This document shows positions 26,036 to 35,667 of a stretch of DNA of 64,000 bases, piece by piece. Below the pieces are notes generated by a model, which saw only the letters and a program-made list of their open reading frames with translations, made no database searches and was not told the origin of the DNA. Within the stretch, counting starts at the first letter, position 1, and the number at the start of each line of letters is the position of its first letter. This stretch comes from Anaerolineaceae bacterium (lineage in GTDB: Bacteria > Chloroflexota > Anaerolineae > Aggregatilineales > Phototrophicaceae). Where the stretch lies: NCBI GenBank assembly GCA_016124855.1, contig WGMX01000034.1, positions 1 through 64,000 of the forward strand. The letters run 5' to 3'. The translations under genes and the position numbers were made by a program.

Positions 26036-26812
26036 ATGAACGAAAATAACATTATTCTGGAAACAAAGGCGCTACGAAAAGTTTTTGGCGGGTTGGTGGC
26101 GGTAGAGGATGTCAACATCCAAATCCAGCGCGGCAGCACCCACTCGATTATTGGCCCGAACGGCGCGGGCAAAACTACTTTCTTTAATTTGTTGACCGGT
26201 CAGCACAAACCAACTCAAGGCACGGTGCTATTCAACGGGCAAGATATTACCCAACTCGCCATCCATCAACGAGCGCATTTGGGCATCGGACGCTCATTCC
26301 AAATTACAAATATTTTTCCTAATTTGACGGTACTCGAAAATACACGTCTAGCTATCCAAGCGATGCATCGAACGGGCTTTCACTTCTGGCGACGGACAGA
26401 AAGCCTAACCTTATATAGCCAACGGGCACTCGAAATCTTGGAACAAGTCGGTCTTGGTGAACAGGTTGCTTTGCCCGCCAATGTTCTGCCACACGGCGGT
26501 AAACGCAAACTCGAACTAGCGATTCTCTTGGCCTCTGATGCACAGCTCCTGCTCCTCGACGAACCAACGGCAGGTATGGCCTCCGAACAAGTTCCGGAGT
26601 TGATGCGCATCATCGGTGACATTAGCGCGGCGGACAACCGAACAATTGTGATGGTCGAACACAATATGGACATTGTCATGGGCATTTCCGACCGAATTAC
26701 AGTGATGAGCAACGGGAAGGTGTTGACCGAAGGCTCACCGAGTGCAATTGCGGCGGATAAGACAGTACAAAATGTGTATCTTGGTAGCCTATATGATTTG
26801 GAGGCGCCATGA
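26036..26812 (+). CDS. livG: Branched-chain-type ABC importer, ATPase LivG-like
   Basis: A 258-residue ABC ATPase. Walker A is GPNGAGKTTFFNLLTG, Walker B is LLLLDEPTAGM, and IVMVEHNMDIVMGISDRI is the switch region. The signature is the weak form usual for LivG (LPHGGKRKLELAILL instead of LSGGQ). Its end overlaps livF by 4 bases. It works as a heterodimer with LivF on the LivH/LivM channel. Confidence 0.92.
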   Translation: MNENNIILETKALRKVFGGLVAVEDVNIQIQRGSTHSIIGPNGAGKTTFFNLLTGQHKPTQGTVLFNGQDITQLAIHQRAHLGIGRSFQITNIFPNLTVLENTRLAIQAMHRTGFHFWRRTESLTLYSQRALEILEQVGLGEQVALPANVLPHGGKRKLELAILLASDAQLLLLDEPTAGMASEQVPELMRIIGDISAADNRTIVMVEHNMDIVMGISDRITVMSNGKVLTEGSPSAIAADKTVQNVYLGSLYDLEAP

Positions 26813-27531
26813 GCAACATTCTTGAAGTAAAGGATATCCACACCTTTATCGGTCAATTTCATATTCTAGAAGGTGTGAATGTCCGTGTACCAGAAGGCAG
26901 CATCAGCGTGCTTTTAGGTCGAAACGGCGCGGGCAAAACCACCACGCTTAAGAGCATCATGGGGATGACTCCGCCAAGCAAAGGCACAATAACCTTTGAA
27001 GATCACTCGTTAGTTGGTAAGCGACCTTATACGATTGCGCAGCTTGGGATAGGATATGTGCCAGAACACAGAGCAATTTTCAAAGATTTGAATGTGGCAG
27101 AAAACTTGCAAATCGCAGAACGGAAAACAGGTGACCTAGCACGAAAATCCGACTTAATCTTCGAATTATTCCCTGATCTTAAGCGGCTTTATCAACTTCC
27201 GGGTGGCAGTTTGTCCGGCGGGCAGCAGCAAATGTTGGCGATTGCCCGGGCCCTCGTGCCGGAAAATCGACTACTGCTCATTGATGAACCCAGTGAAGGA
27301 CTAGCGCCGGTTATCATCGAGAACTTAATGCACGCAATTCGACAACTCGCCGCGCACACCAGCATTTTATTGGTCGAGCAAAATTTTCGTATGGCGAGTC
27401 AACTGGCCGATCATTATATTATGATCGACAACGGACAAAGCCCAATCAGTGGAAAGATGAGCGATCTTGTGAAGGACGAGGGACTGGTACAGCGGTATTT
27501 AGGCGTATCAAAGCAAGGGGCATCCTCATGA
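26809..27531 (+). CDS. livF: Branched-chain-type ABC importer, ATPase LivF-like
   Basis: A 240-residue ABC ATPase. Walker A is GRNGAGKTTTLKSIMG, the signature LSGGQQQMLAIARAL, Walker B RLLLIDEPSEGLAP. YVPEHRAIFKDLNVAENL is the typical LivF Q-loop region. It overlaps livG and livH by 4 bases each (ATGA junctions), showing a tightly coupled operon. Confidence 0.92.
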   Translation: MSNILEVKDIHTFIGQFHILEGVNVRVPEGSISVLLGRNGAGKTTTLKSIMGMTPPSKGTITFEDHSLVGKRPYTIAQLGIGYVPEHRAIFKDLNVAENLQIAERKTGDLARKSDLIFELFPDLKRLYQLPGGSLSGGQQQMLAIARALVPENRLLLIDEPSEGLAPVIIENLMHAIRQLAAHTSILLVEQNFRMASQLADHYIMIDNGQSPISGKMSDLVKDEGLVQRYLGVSKQGASS

Positions 27532-28535
27532 CAACCAGCATTCAGCGCAGTTCGCTCTTTGCCATCGTCACCATCATCGGTGGTTTGCTGCTGTTCAATC
27601 TGGTGAAATCCGGTGGCGATTTAGGCAACTTTGGCATCACTGTCCTTTCAGGCTTATTTCAAGGAATGCTATTGTTTTTAGTCGCTTCAGGCCTATCCAT
27701 CATTTTCGGTCTTATGGATATTTTGAACTTGGCGCAAGGCACTTTCTTCATGCTCGGTGCGTATGTGGCCTACGACATTCAACATGCAGGTGGTGTAATC
27801 GATATCACTGGAATTGTACCGGATCCAAACATCCGTTTCCCATTGGCATTGGTAGGCGCGGTGTCGGTTGGTGGCCTATTGGGAATCGTTATGGAACGCG
27901 GATTACTGCGTCAGTTATATGCTCGTCCGGTATTTCAGTTGGTGCTGACCTTTGGTGTAGCACTCGTGATAACTGAAGCAATTAAGTTTATCTGGTCAAC
28001 CACGCCCTATAGTTGGACAGAAGTCTTCGGCCTAAGAACACAAAACTTTGAGCTATTTGGACAAGCCTTTAGTGTCTACCGCTTGTTCATCATCGGCATG
28101 GGATTTCTACTGATTATCGCGATTGCCCTGCTGTTACGCCGCACCCGCATTGGTATCATCATCCGTGCAGGTGTAGAAGATAGTGCAATGGTCGAAGCAT
28201 TAGGCATCAATGTGCGCGCAGTATTCACACTCGTATTCACGTTAGGCTGCGCGGTGGCTGCCCTAGGTGGCGCAGTGGCTGCTCCCTTTCTTGGTGCGTC
28301 GTCATCTTTAGCGGATGCTTTCCTATTACAGGCAGTAGCGGTTGTCGTACTAGGAGGCATGGGAAGTTACGAAGGCAGCGCGGTTGGCAGCGTTATGGTA
28401 GGGTTGGCGATTGCAGTGGCGCAGGATGCAGCTATCGGGACATCCTTTTCAGTGCTGCCAAGCATCACGCCAATGTTGGTACTAAGCTTGATTTTGCTTC
28501 TTCGCCCCAGCGGCTTATTGGGAAGCACGAGGTAA
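27528..28535 (+). CDS. livH: Branched-chain-type ABC importer, permease LivH-like
   Basis: A 335-residue membrane protein with about eight hydrophobic segments. LSGLFQGMLLFLVASGLSII and FGLMDILNLAQGTFFMLGAY are the diagnostic LivH region, and VVLGGMGSYEGSAVGSVMVG near the C terminus is also typical. The coupling loop includes IRAGVEDSAMVEALGINVR. It overlaps livF by 4 bases and is followed by livM at 4 bases. Confidence 0.9.
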   Translation: MTTSIQRSSLFAIVTIIGGLLLFNLVKSGGDLGNFGITVLSGLFQGMLLFLVASGLSIIFGLMDILNLAQGTFFMLGAYVAYDIQHAGGVIDITGIVPDPNIRFPLALVGAVSVGGLLGIVMERGLLRQLYARPVFQLVLTFGVALVITEAIKFIWSTTPYSWTEVFGLRTQNFELFGQAFSVYRLFIIGMGFLLIIAIALLLRRTRIGIIIRAGVEDSAMVEALGINVRAVFTLVFTLGCAVAALGGAVAAPFLGASSSLADAFLLQAVAVVVLGGMGSYEGSAVGSVMVGLAIAVAQDAAIGTSFSVLPSITPMLVLSLILLLRPSGLLGSTR

Positions 28536-28539
28536 GTAC

Positions 28540-29589
28540 ATGGGGCAAAAACTTTATCGCACCTTTCGTGATAATTGGCTGTACAGCTTAATCTTCATTG
28601 GCCTGTTGCTCTTCCCTTACATTGTTGGCTGGCTGACAGGTTCAAACCCGATGGGGATAGCACGCGGTGACCGCATGATTATGCGTGGCGAATCCGTACG
28701 CTGGCAGGCGGTATTGATTGAACTCTTTATCTTATCGATTTTGGCGATGAGCTATAACTTGATGTTTGGCTTTACAGGCATAGTGTCCTTTGGTCACGCG
28801 CTGTTTTTCGGGCTCGGCGGTTACACATTGGGCATGACACTGGAATATACTGCACTAGATACAGGTACGGCAGTAATCATTGGGATTATTGCAGGCCTTA
28901 TCATTTGTGGAATTGTCGGTTTGTTAATGGGTCTCGTTTCGCTGCGGCTGCGCGGTGTGTACTTTGCAATTTTTACCTTGGCAGTCGCGGAGATGTTTTT
29001 CATCTATTTCGGGAGGCTGCCACTCACGCGTGCAGAAGATGGATTTCCGATTTCGGAGTTACCGAATTGGCTCGACCCTGCTCAAAGCCGATTGACTTAT
29101 TATTACCTTACTTTACTCGTATTTACAGGCGTGTTTTTGTTCATTCGCCGCTTGATGAACTCGCCAACGGGAGCAGTATTCAAGGCGGTTCGAGAAAATG
29201 AAGACCGCGCTCAAGCAATTGGCTACAATACACTACGTTACAAACTGTTATCGATCATCTTGGCGGGTATGATCGCCGCACTTGCCGGAATGCTGCAAAT
29301 CCTGCTCAACAAAAAAGTCGGCCCAGAAATATTAGGAATCGGCAATACGGTTAATCCACTGCTGATGACGATTATCGGTGGCATTGGCACTTTTACCGGA
29401 CCTATAATCGGTGCCGGTGGTCTGCACCTACTCGATACAGTATTACGCGAATCTGTCATTACTATTGGCAGTACTAGCATTCGCATCGCTGATATGTGGG
29501 AACTAATTCTCGGCGGGCTCTTCATCGTGACCGTCATCATTTTCCCACAGGGTATTGTTGGGACTTGGCGGAGATGGAAATCCCCCTAA
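28540..29589 (+). CDS. livM: Branched-chain-type ABC importer, permease LivM-like
   Basis: A 349-residue membrane protein of the LivM family. MSYNLMFGFTGIVSFGHALF and FGLGGYTLG are the family's conserved N-terminal region; the coupling loop contains KAVRENEDRAQAIGYNTLRY; TIIGGIGTFTGPIIGAGGL follows near the end. It pairs with LivH to form the channel and closes the operon that begins near 22096-24649. Confidence 0.9.
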   Translation: MGQKLYRTFRDNWLYSLIFIGLLLFPYIVGWLTGSNPMGIARGDRMIMRGESVRWQAVLIELFILSILAMSYNLMFGFTGIVSFGHALFFGLGGYTLGMTLEYTALDTGTAVIIGIIAGLIICGIVGLLMGLVSLRLRGVYFAIFTLAVAEMFFIYFGRLPLTRAEDGFPISELPNWLDPAQSRLTYYYLTLLVFTGVFLFIRRLMNSPTGAVFKAVRENEDRAQAIGYNTLRYKLLSIILAGMIAALAGMLQILLNKKVGPEILGIGNTVNPLLMTIIGGIGTFTGPIIGAGGLHLLDTVLRESVITIGSTSIRIADMWELILGGLFIVTVIIFPQGIVGTWRRWKSP

Positions 29590-30023
29590 TTACTTATTTG
29601 CTTTCGGGTCTACGGTTATACGATTCAGAAAAATAGAAGATTTATAAATTGCCAACTGTTTAAGGTAATTTCTCCACATTCTTCCCAACGCGCTGCACTT
29701 AGGTCGAAATATCGCACAAAGGGCGAACAACGCCAACTTTGTGACTACTTTTCAATGACTTTACTAGAAAACCAAGTTCGTCGGCGTTAATCAGTTACAT
29801 ATCAGCTTTATTGTCGTCAAATTTCAGTAGCTATGTTTCTGCTGTATCGAGGAAGCTTCCCTGACTTCTTGAAGTATGATTAAGATAACCGCCATTTCCT
29901 AAGAAAGTACCCAAAACATCCCTACCCGGATGCACGGCCTGAATAATGTATTACTATATGAGTACAAAATTCTTAGCTGACCAAACATGCACTTGTGCGA
30001 TTAAATGGAGTTCGGATAACCGT
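29590..30023. other. Intergenic region before the two-component system
   Basis: No gene is seen in these 434 bases. An interrupted inverted repeat lies at 29729-29788 (AACGCC...GGCGTT outside, AACTT...AAGTT inside), which could form a hairpin after livM or an operator. The region must also hold the promoter of the response-regulator gene. The GCGACAAA boxes found before the gene at 32437 are not evident here. Confidence 0.4.
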
Positions 30024-30722
30024 ATGAACAAAATTCTACTGGTTGAGGATACGGTCGAATTAGCAAATGTCATTATTCGGGAACTAGAGGCGATTGGATA
30101 TGAAGTCATTCATTGTGTTAGCGGAAATGAAGCGCTGATCCAGCACGAAAAGCACCAACCAATTCTCGTTATCCTTGATTGGATGCTTCCCGGCCTTGAC
30201 GGTTTGGAAGTCCTTCGCCGTTTGCGTACTTCAGTTGCTACGCCAGTGCTTATGTTGACAGCCCGTGATGAAGAAACCGATCGTGTACTTGGCTTGGAGT
30301 TGGGTGCAGATGACTACCTGACAAAACCATTTAGTATGCGCGAGTTGTTAGCCAGAATCCGTGCGTTACTCCGCCGCGAAACGTTGATTCGCCAGACTTT
30401 GAAAGCAGATCAGCAGCCTGAGCAGACTGCTATACATAAAGGCGATGTATTTCTGGATTCAACGGCTTACATTGCTAAAGTGAGTGGACGGACATTGGAA
30501 CTGACACCCACTGAGTTTTCCTTACTCCATCTCTTGATGAGAAACCCGGGTCGCACTTTTAACCGAGATTATCTGCTCGACGCAGTTTGGGGACAATCAT
30601 ACGTTGACGGTGATCGTGCAGTTGACAATGCTATCTTGAGGCTGCGGAAAAAAATCGGTAAAGCAGGCGACTCAATTGAGACGGTATGGGGTATCGGCTA
30701 TCGCTGGACAGATCCGGCATAA
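30024..30722 (+). CDS. OmpR/PhoB-type response regulator
   Basis: A 232-residue regulator with a receiver domain (1-120) and a winged-helix DNA-binding domain (about 135-230). The phospho-acceptor is Asp52 in VILDWMLPGLDG, with acidic residues in LLVEDT, Thr79 region MLTARDE and Lys101 in DDYLTKPFSM. The output domain shows LELTPTEFSLLHLLMRNPGR and TVWGIGYRW. The ATG at 30024 is chosen because the receiver domain starts there; an upstream in-frame ATG near 29946 adds non-conserved residues. It pairs with the kinase 18 bases downstream and probably controls the fusion gene at 32437. Confidence 0.93.
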   Translation: MNKILLVEDTVELANVIIRELEAIGYEVIHCVSGNEALIQHEKHQPILVILDWMLPGLDGLEVLRRLRTSVATPVLMLTARDEETDRVLGLELGADDYLTKPFSMRELLARIRALLRRETLIRQTLKADQQPEQTAIHKGDVFLDSTAYIAKVSGRTLELTPTEFSLLHLLMRNPGRTFNRDYLLDAVWGQSYVDGDRAVDNAILRLRKKIGKAGDSIETVWGIGYRWTDPA

Positions 30723-30740
30723 GGTTGGTCAAAAAATTCC

Positions 30741-32324
30741 ATGTTACAACGCAATTTCTATATATTAAGAGCGTTGGGTGAAGCCGTTGTTCTGAGTGAA
30801 ATTATTGTGCTTTTATTGCAGTCGAACAGCGTATTTACTCCGGTATCCAGTCTTCTTTGGGGATGGGGTTGTATCTTTGCAGGTGTCGTCTATGCGCTTC
30901 GTATAAGGCTAATGCAAACTTCGGCAACACCGATACTAAAAGCTGCCCCTGTCCAACTCCTAAAGAAAGAAATAGGGCTGCTAGCACTGTTACTCGTCGC
31001 GATAACAATCGCATTCGCTTGTCTGAATGGCGTCATACCTCAAACGTATTACACAGAAACCGGAACAGCAGTGTATGCAGTGGTTATTAACTCGATAATC
31101 ATTATCGTTGCATACGTACCAATCCGACTTCTGCGATACCTGTTGTCCACGTGGCTTGTACAGCGACGTCACCGTCTATTATGGTCGATTGCTCATGCTC
31201 AATTAATTACCATTTTATTCTTATTAGCCATTTTGATTATCGGGCAGGCCATTCGGGTCGTTTCGCTGCCACCTGTATCAAATACTAACGCCACGCCTTT
31301 AGCGGGGCTTATCCTCCAACTATTACAGTCCCTCACCATTTCACTGTTCACGCTCATTCTTGCGATTCCAGTTGTGCTGCTGATAATGGCTCTGGCGGTA
31401 ACAGTCTCATATTTCATCGCTCGACCTATCGCCAAGCGAATTAACAATCTGGTTGATGCAGCTGAGCGATTCAGATCAGGAAACTACAGTACGCGCATTA
31501 TGGTTAGTGGTCAGGATGAAATTGCTCTACTGGAACAGCATTTCAATGCGTTGGCTAGTGATTTGGAACACACTGTGGCCGCATACAAGACTGAGCGGGA
31601 CACTGTCAAGGGATTATTACAAAACCACCGTGAACTGGTTGCGACGGCCTCCCACGAATTACGTACACCTCTCGCCACCACACGCGGCTATTTAGATTCA
31701 ATTTTTGAACACTGGCCAAACGAGTCACAACCGCCTCCAAATCTGCGCCATGATCTCGAAATTCTTGAAACTGAAATTAGGCATCTTCAATCGTTGGTGG
31801 ATGATCTGTTCGCGCTGTCACGTGCTGAGGTCGGGCAATTGACATTACGCTGCACACCAACCGTGATTGCACCCATCATTGAACATATTGTTGGCACAAC
31901 TGCCGTAATAGCATGGCAAAGCAAACGCATTCGGGTATCCGCCGAGATCGACCCAACCCTGCCACTGGTGGATATTGACACTGGGCGATTGCAGCAAATA
32001 TTACATAACCTACTCCACAACGCAATTCGGCACACACCTCCCGGCGGAATAGTACAAGTCACGGTGAAAAGACAAGAGCAAAATGTCGAGCGTGTATGTC
32101 TTTCGGTACGTGACACGGGAGAAGGCATTGAAGAACATGATTTACCCTTCATCTGGGATCGATTTTACCGTGGGGGAAAAAACAACGAAGGCGGGTCAGG
32201 ACTTGGCTTAGCGCTCGTCAAAGCCTTAACCCAAGCTATGGAGGGAGATGTCTCCGTCGATAGCCAAATCGGAAAAGGAAGCTGTTTTCATATTTTTCTA
32301 CCCAGTGTTTCGACTCATGGTTAA
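30741..32324 (+). CDS. Membrane histidine kinase
   Basis: A 527-residue sensor kinase. About six hydrophobic segments occupy residues 12-228 with only short external loops, so it may sense the membrane state or a partner protein rather than use a large extracellular domain. A HAMP linker follows (about 226-280), then the HisKA helix with TASHELRTPL (His305), and an ATPase domain with VRDTGEGIEEHDLPFIWDRF (G1) and GGSGLGLALVKAL (G2). It is the cognate partner of the regulator at 30024. The small sensor region recalls intramembrane-sensing kinases of antibiotic-resistance modules, but that is inference. Confidence 0.9.
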   Translation: MLQRNFYILRALGEAVVLSEIIVLLLQSNSVFTPVSSLLWGWGCIFAGVVYALRIRLMQTSATPILKAAPVQLLKKEIGLLALLLVAITIAFACLNGVIPQTYYTETGTAVYAVVINSIIIIVAYVPIRLLRYLLSTWLVQRRHRLLWSIAHAQLITILFLLAILIIGQAIRVVSLPPVSNTNATPLAGLILQLLQSLTISLFTLILAIPVVLLIMALAVTVSYFIARPIAKRINNLVDAAERFRSGNYSTRIMVSGQDEIALLEQHFNALASDLEHTVAAYKTERDTVKGLLQNHRELVATASHELRTPLATTRGYLDSIFEHWPNESQPPPNLRHDLEILETEIRHLQSLVDDLFALSRAEVGQLTLRCTPTVIAPIIEHIVGTTAVIAWQSKRIRVSAEIDPTLPLVDIDTGRLQQILHNLLHNAIRHTPPGGIVQVTVKRQEQNVERVCLSVRDTGEGIEEHDLPFIWDRFYRGGKNNEGGSGLGLALVKALTQAMEGDVSVDSQIGKGSCFHIFLPSVSTHG

Positions 32325-32359
32325 GAAATCTCTGTTGTTTAAGTTGTTTTCTACAATCT

Positions 32360-32400
32360 GCGACAAATTTGCGACAAACTCGAGATAACACGGCGACAAA
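32360..32400. promoter_or_regulatory. Direct-repeat operator on an 11-bp pitch
   Basis: GCGACAAA occurs at 32360, 32371 and 32393. At the missing register (32382) stands GAGATAAC, matching 5 of 8 bases. Four sites at 11-base steps on one helix face are typical for PhoB/OmpR-type dimers. The last site ends 36 bases before the ATG at 32437. A T-rich stretch and AGAGAGGAG follow, so the box would stand in the -35 region. Confidence 0.7.
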
Positions 32401-32436
32401 TTCTTTCTACTTTATTAGAAAGAGAGGAGTTGACCG

Positions 32437-35400
32437 ATGATATTACTGCGAAAAGTGTGGACACCTGTCCTAGTAGGGGTTTTGCTAAGCGGTTTAAGCC
32501 TATTGAGCGTATCAACCGCACAGGCTCAATCAGAGAATACTGGTGCTATATTCGAACCTGATGCATGTCCGTTTCAACAGGTGAGCCAGTATCCAATCGA
32601 CTGTGGCTGGCTCATTGTACCAGAAGATTACGCGAAACCAGACGGCACTCACATTCGTCTTGCTGTCGCTACGATTCACAGCTTAAACCCAGAAAAAGCC
32701 ACTGATCCGGTTGTGTATGTAGCAGGTGGACCGGGTGGTGCGTTTGTAAAGACCGCGCCACTTTTAATCTATCAATTTGGGTTAGCAGCATTGTTGAGCG
32801 AACGTGACATCGTCGTGCTTGACCAACGCGGTGCCGGTCTTTCCCAACCTTCAATCCAATGTCGCACATTCAGCTCGTTTGTCGATTTTATGCAGCAAAC
32901 GAATGCAGCTATTTTTCCACCGCCCGAATATGTCGATGTATTAGGAGCTTGTCGTGATAAATGGCTAAGCGACGGCATTAATCCAAGCCTGTACACGGCG
33001 CAGCAAAATGCTGCTGACTTCAACGCACTGCGCGAAGCAATGGGCTATTCCGCCGTCAACTTGTACGGTACATCATTCGGAACCCGGGTTGCTTTGATGG
33101 CGCTGCGTGACCATTCTCAAGGCATACGGAGTGTCATCCTCGATTCGACCCTTCCGCCACAGGTCAACCCGTTAGAAGCCACAGCCGCAATATTCGACCG
33201 TGCTTTTGGCACGCTGGAACAGCGCTGCGCAAATGATTTTATTTGCAACGCTGCTTACCCGAATTTAAGAGAAACGTATCTTAAGACGTTTCAACAACTG
33301 AAAGAACTTTCGCCTAGCGTAATCGTATCAGGAAAACAGTTTACGATTAGCGCGAAATTGTTCGAAGAAGCGGTCAGCGGACAGCTCATCAATGCGACAA
33401 GTATTGAAACATTGCCGGGCTTTATTTACTCAGTAGCGAGTGGCGATTACAGCGCCTTCTCCGCAGATCTTGAACCTAAACTCAGGGCAGCACCGGAGCA
33501 AATGCCAGACGTCGGGCTGCTGATTACAATGGCTTGTCCAGAGCACCTGACGACCAACATAGAGCGAATTCGTACCGCTTTAGATGAGTACCCAGAGGCT
33601 TTCCGTAATCCGGATCCGTTTTCTGGTGAAAATGGTTACCGGCTGTGTCAAATGGCCGGAAAAACTGGCTCTGCCGCATCTTCCCCTGCCGTGAGCGACG
33701 TCCCTGTATTATTGCTTGCAGGGCAATTTGATCCGCTAACTCCACCGGAATGGGCACACCTTGCCGCCGAAACCTTATCACACAGCCGCATTTACGAATT
33801 CCCGAATATGGGTCATGTCGTTAGTTCCGATTTGTGTGCACAGACTATCATGGCGTCATTCATCCGTAATCCAACCGAGTTGCCCAACAGTACATGCCTT
33901 GCATCCGTCACTAGCCCTGCTTTCACCTTAACTATAACTGCAACTCGCTTGCCTATAACTATCAGTGCAGTCGTGTTGGGTATGATCGCCTTAAGCGGCA
34001 TCGCAAGCGGAGTCCAAATCTACCTGCACAATTTTCGAAAGATTGCGCTAGTCGAAACGTTCCGCAAATTGGGCTGGACGCCATGGGCATTTAGCATTGG
34101 CGGAGTCACATTGACGATTGTTGCCGGTCAATTGTCACTGCTTGGGAAAGCACATAGTGTAAATGCATTGCAATTTGTTATCCCATTAATCATGGCGGTA
34201 CAAACAGCGATAATATTTTCGCCTGATGACGAACCGGGGCTTGAAGTTTTACTAGCTCTGCCTCGACCCATTTCGTGGCTTGTTATGGAACGGTATGTGG
34301 CACTGCTTCTCATTCAAATTACCGTTTCAATAATTGGCACTGCTTTCATATTAATTCTCCAACCCAATCAGGATATCCTGATCGTGTTAATCGGTTGGTT
34401 CGCATCTGCCCTGTTCTTGAGTGGAATCAGTCTATACGTCACATTGCGAACACGCGTCCCGACACTCGGCATGGTGGTTGCTATCTTTCTATGGATGGTT
34501 TTTGCCCTGTTCAGTTCGCTCTTTCTGCCGGGAAAAGGCTTTCCATATCCCTTAAACGCGGTACAGCCATTTCTATGGGGAATACATCTTCATGCCTCTA
34601 ACGCTGACTTAGCAACATCTGACTATTGGCTAAATCGGGTGGTGTTGGCCAGCACAGGAATTGGACTGCTCATGTTAGCTTTACGACAGATTGCTGATCC
34701 GGAACAGGTATTGAGCCAACAAAAGCGCAGAAAGCAGCATTCACCTTCAACACAAGAGACACAATCTATTGTCCCGCATACAGCCATATCTGTTGTCCAG
34801 CAGATTTCACTGCCTGTACCTGCTTCGATCCGAGACTATGTGCCTGCAAAAATCATCAATATTGCCCTCTACGAATGTCGTATGCAGTGGCAGCGTCCGG
34901 GGTTCAAAGTGCTGACTCTGGCGGCAGGACTTGGAACAAGCCTTTTGCTGGCGGTGTTAGGCAATAATTTAGCCAAACTCATTCCTTCAATTCCGCCACT
35001 TGATACTTTACCTGCCAACCAAGCGCAGCTCATTCAAGGCTTAATACCGGTTCTATTAGGCGCCGGTTTTCTAATTGTCATCATGACGGTCGTCCTTCCC
35101 CTACTAACTGCCGACGTATTTGCTACAGAACGTCAGCAGCGGATTAGCGAGTTGATGGAAAGTTTACCAGTATCAAAAGCTGCCACATTGCTGGGTAAAG
35201 TGATGGGAATATGGATAGCCGCCATCATAAGCCTTTTCGCCAGTACGGTCATTATTGCGGCAGTCTGGCGCATCATTGGTGGAATATTCGACCTCTATCC
35301 ATTGATCGACCTCGTGTTGGTTGGAGTATTGCCGCTAATACTCTTCAACACAAGTTTAAGCGTGCTAATCGGTGCTACTCAGCCCACGCGCCGCAGTGCG

Positions 35401-35652
35401 CTGCTGGCCGTGTTTGGAGTGCTAATCATTACGTCGGCTATATCGCTGTTGAGTTCGGGCCTGCTACCGAGCCAATGGCATGTATTGAATTACTATCTCG
35501 AAGGGGCGCTAAACGGGATGGTTAACTTACCACCTATGCAACCGATGTCTATTTTCAGTACTGTCGCAGAAATGATGTCACTTGTGTGGGGTGCAGCAGC
35601 TATGGCAATTGTATTTTTCGTCGTCTTGTATCAGCAACGACGCTTATCCTAG
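32437..35652 (+). CDS. Alpha/beta hydrolase (TAP-like) fused to two ABC-2 permease halves
   Basis: A 1071-residue fusion. Residues 1-30 are a signal peptide (ending TAQAQS). About 40-490 is an alpha/beta hydrolase of the tripeptidyl-aminopeptidase/proline-iminopeptidase type: oxyanion motif GGPGG (97-101), nucleophile Ser213 in YGTSFGTR, Asp432 in AGQFDPLTPP, His460 in NMGHV, with a TAP-like end containing ATYPNSTCL-like cysteines. A membrane segment at 508-529 follows, then two ABC-2-type permease units: one about 550-750 with LEVLLALPRPISW, one about 815-1065 with ISELMESLPVSKAA, each the cytoplasmic coupling segment of ABC-2 proteins. The hydrolase would face outside. The ATPase gene follows at 15 bases. 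Peptidase activity is inferred from the family; the substrate is unknown. Confidence 0.85.
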   Translation: MILLRKVWTPVLVGVLLSGLSLLSVSTAQAQSENTGAIFEPDACPFQQVSQYPIDCGWLIVPEDYAKPDGTHIRLAVATIHSLNPEKATDPVVYVAGGPGGAFVKTAPLLIYQFGLAALLSERDIVVLDQRGAGLSQPSIQCRTFSSFVDFMQQTNAAIFPPPEYVDVLGACRDKWLSDGINPSLYTAQQNAADFNALREAMGYSAVNLYGTSFGTRVALMALRDHSQGIRSVILDSTLPPQVNPLEATAAIFDRAFGTLEQRCANDFICNAAYPNLRETYLKTFQQLKELSPSVIVSGKQFTISAKLFEEAVSGQLINATSIETLPGFIYSVASGDYSAFSADLEPKLRAAPEQMPDVGLLITMACPEHLTTNIERIRTALDEYPEAFRNPDPFSGENGYRLCQMAGKTGSAASSPAVSDVPVLLLAGQFDPLTPPEWAHLAAETLSHSRIYEFPNMGHVVSSDLCAQTIMASFIRNPTELPNSTCLASVTSPAFTLTITATRLPITISAVVLGMIALSGIASGVQIYLHNFRKIALVETFRKLGWTPWAFSIGGVTLTIVAGQLSLLGKAHSVNALQFVIPLIMAVQTAIIFSPDDEPGLEVLLALPRPISWLVMERYVALLLIQITVSIIGTAFILILQPNQDILIVLIGWFASALFLSGISLYVTLRTRVPTLGMVVAIFLWMVFALFSSLFLPGKGFPYPLNAVQPFLWGIHLHASNADLATSDYWLNRVVLASTGIGLLMLALRQIADPEQVLSQQKRRKQHSPSTQETQSIVPHTAISVVQQISLPVPASIRDYVPAKIINIALYECRMQWQRPGFKVLTLAAGLGTSLLLAVLGNNLAKLIPSIPPLDTLPANQAQLIQGLIPVLLGAGFLIVIMTVVLPLLTADVFATERQQRISELMESLPVSKAATLLGKVMGIWIAAIISLFASTVIIAAVWRIIGGIFDLYPLIDLVLVGVLPLILFNTSLSVLIGATQPTRRSALLAVFGVLIITSAISLLSSGLLPSQWHVLNYYLEGALNGMVNLPPMQPMSIFSTVAEMMSLVWGAAAMAIVFFVVLYQQRRLS

Positions 35653-35667
35653 AAGGAGTAAGAGCAA

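Noticed and set aside
24609..29589. Urea or amide (Fmd/Urt) specificity for the Liv-type importer
   Set aside because: The binding protein is of the same fold, but no urease or amidase gene adjoins; the neighbours are CoA-ligase and hydratase genes, so no such claim is made.
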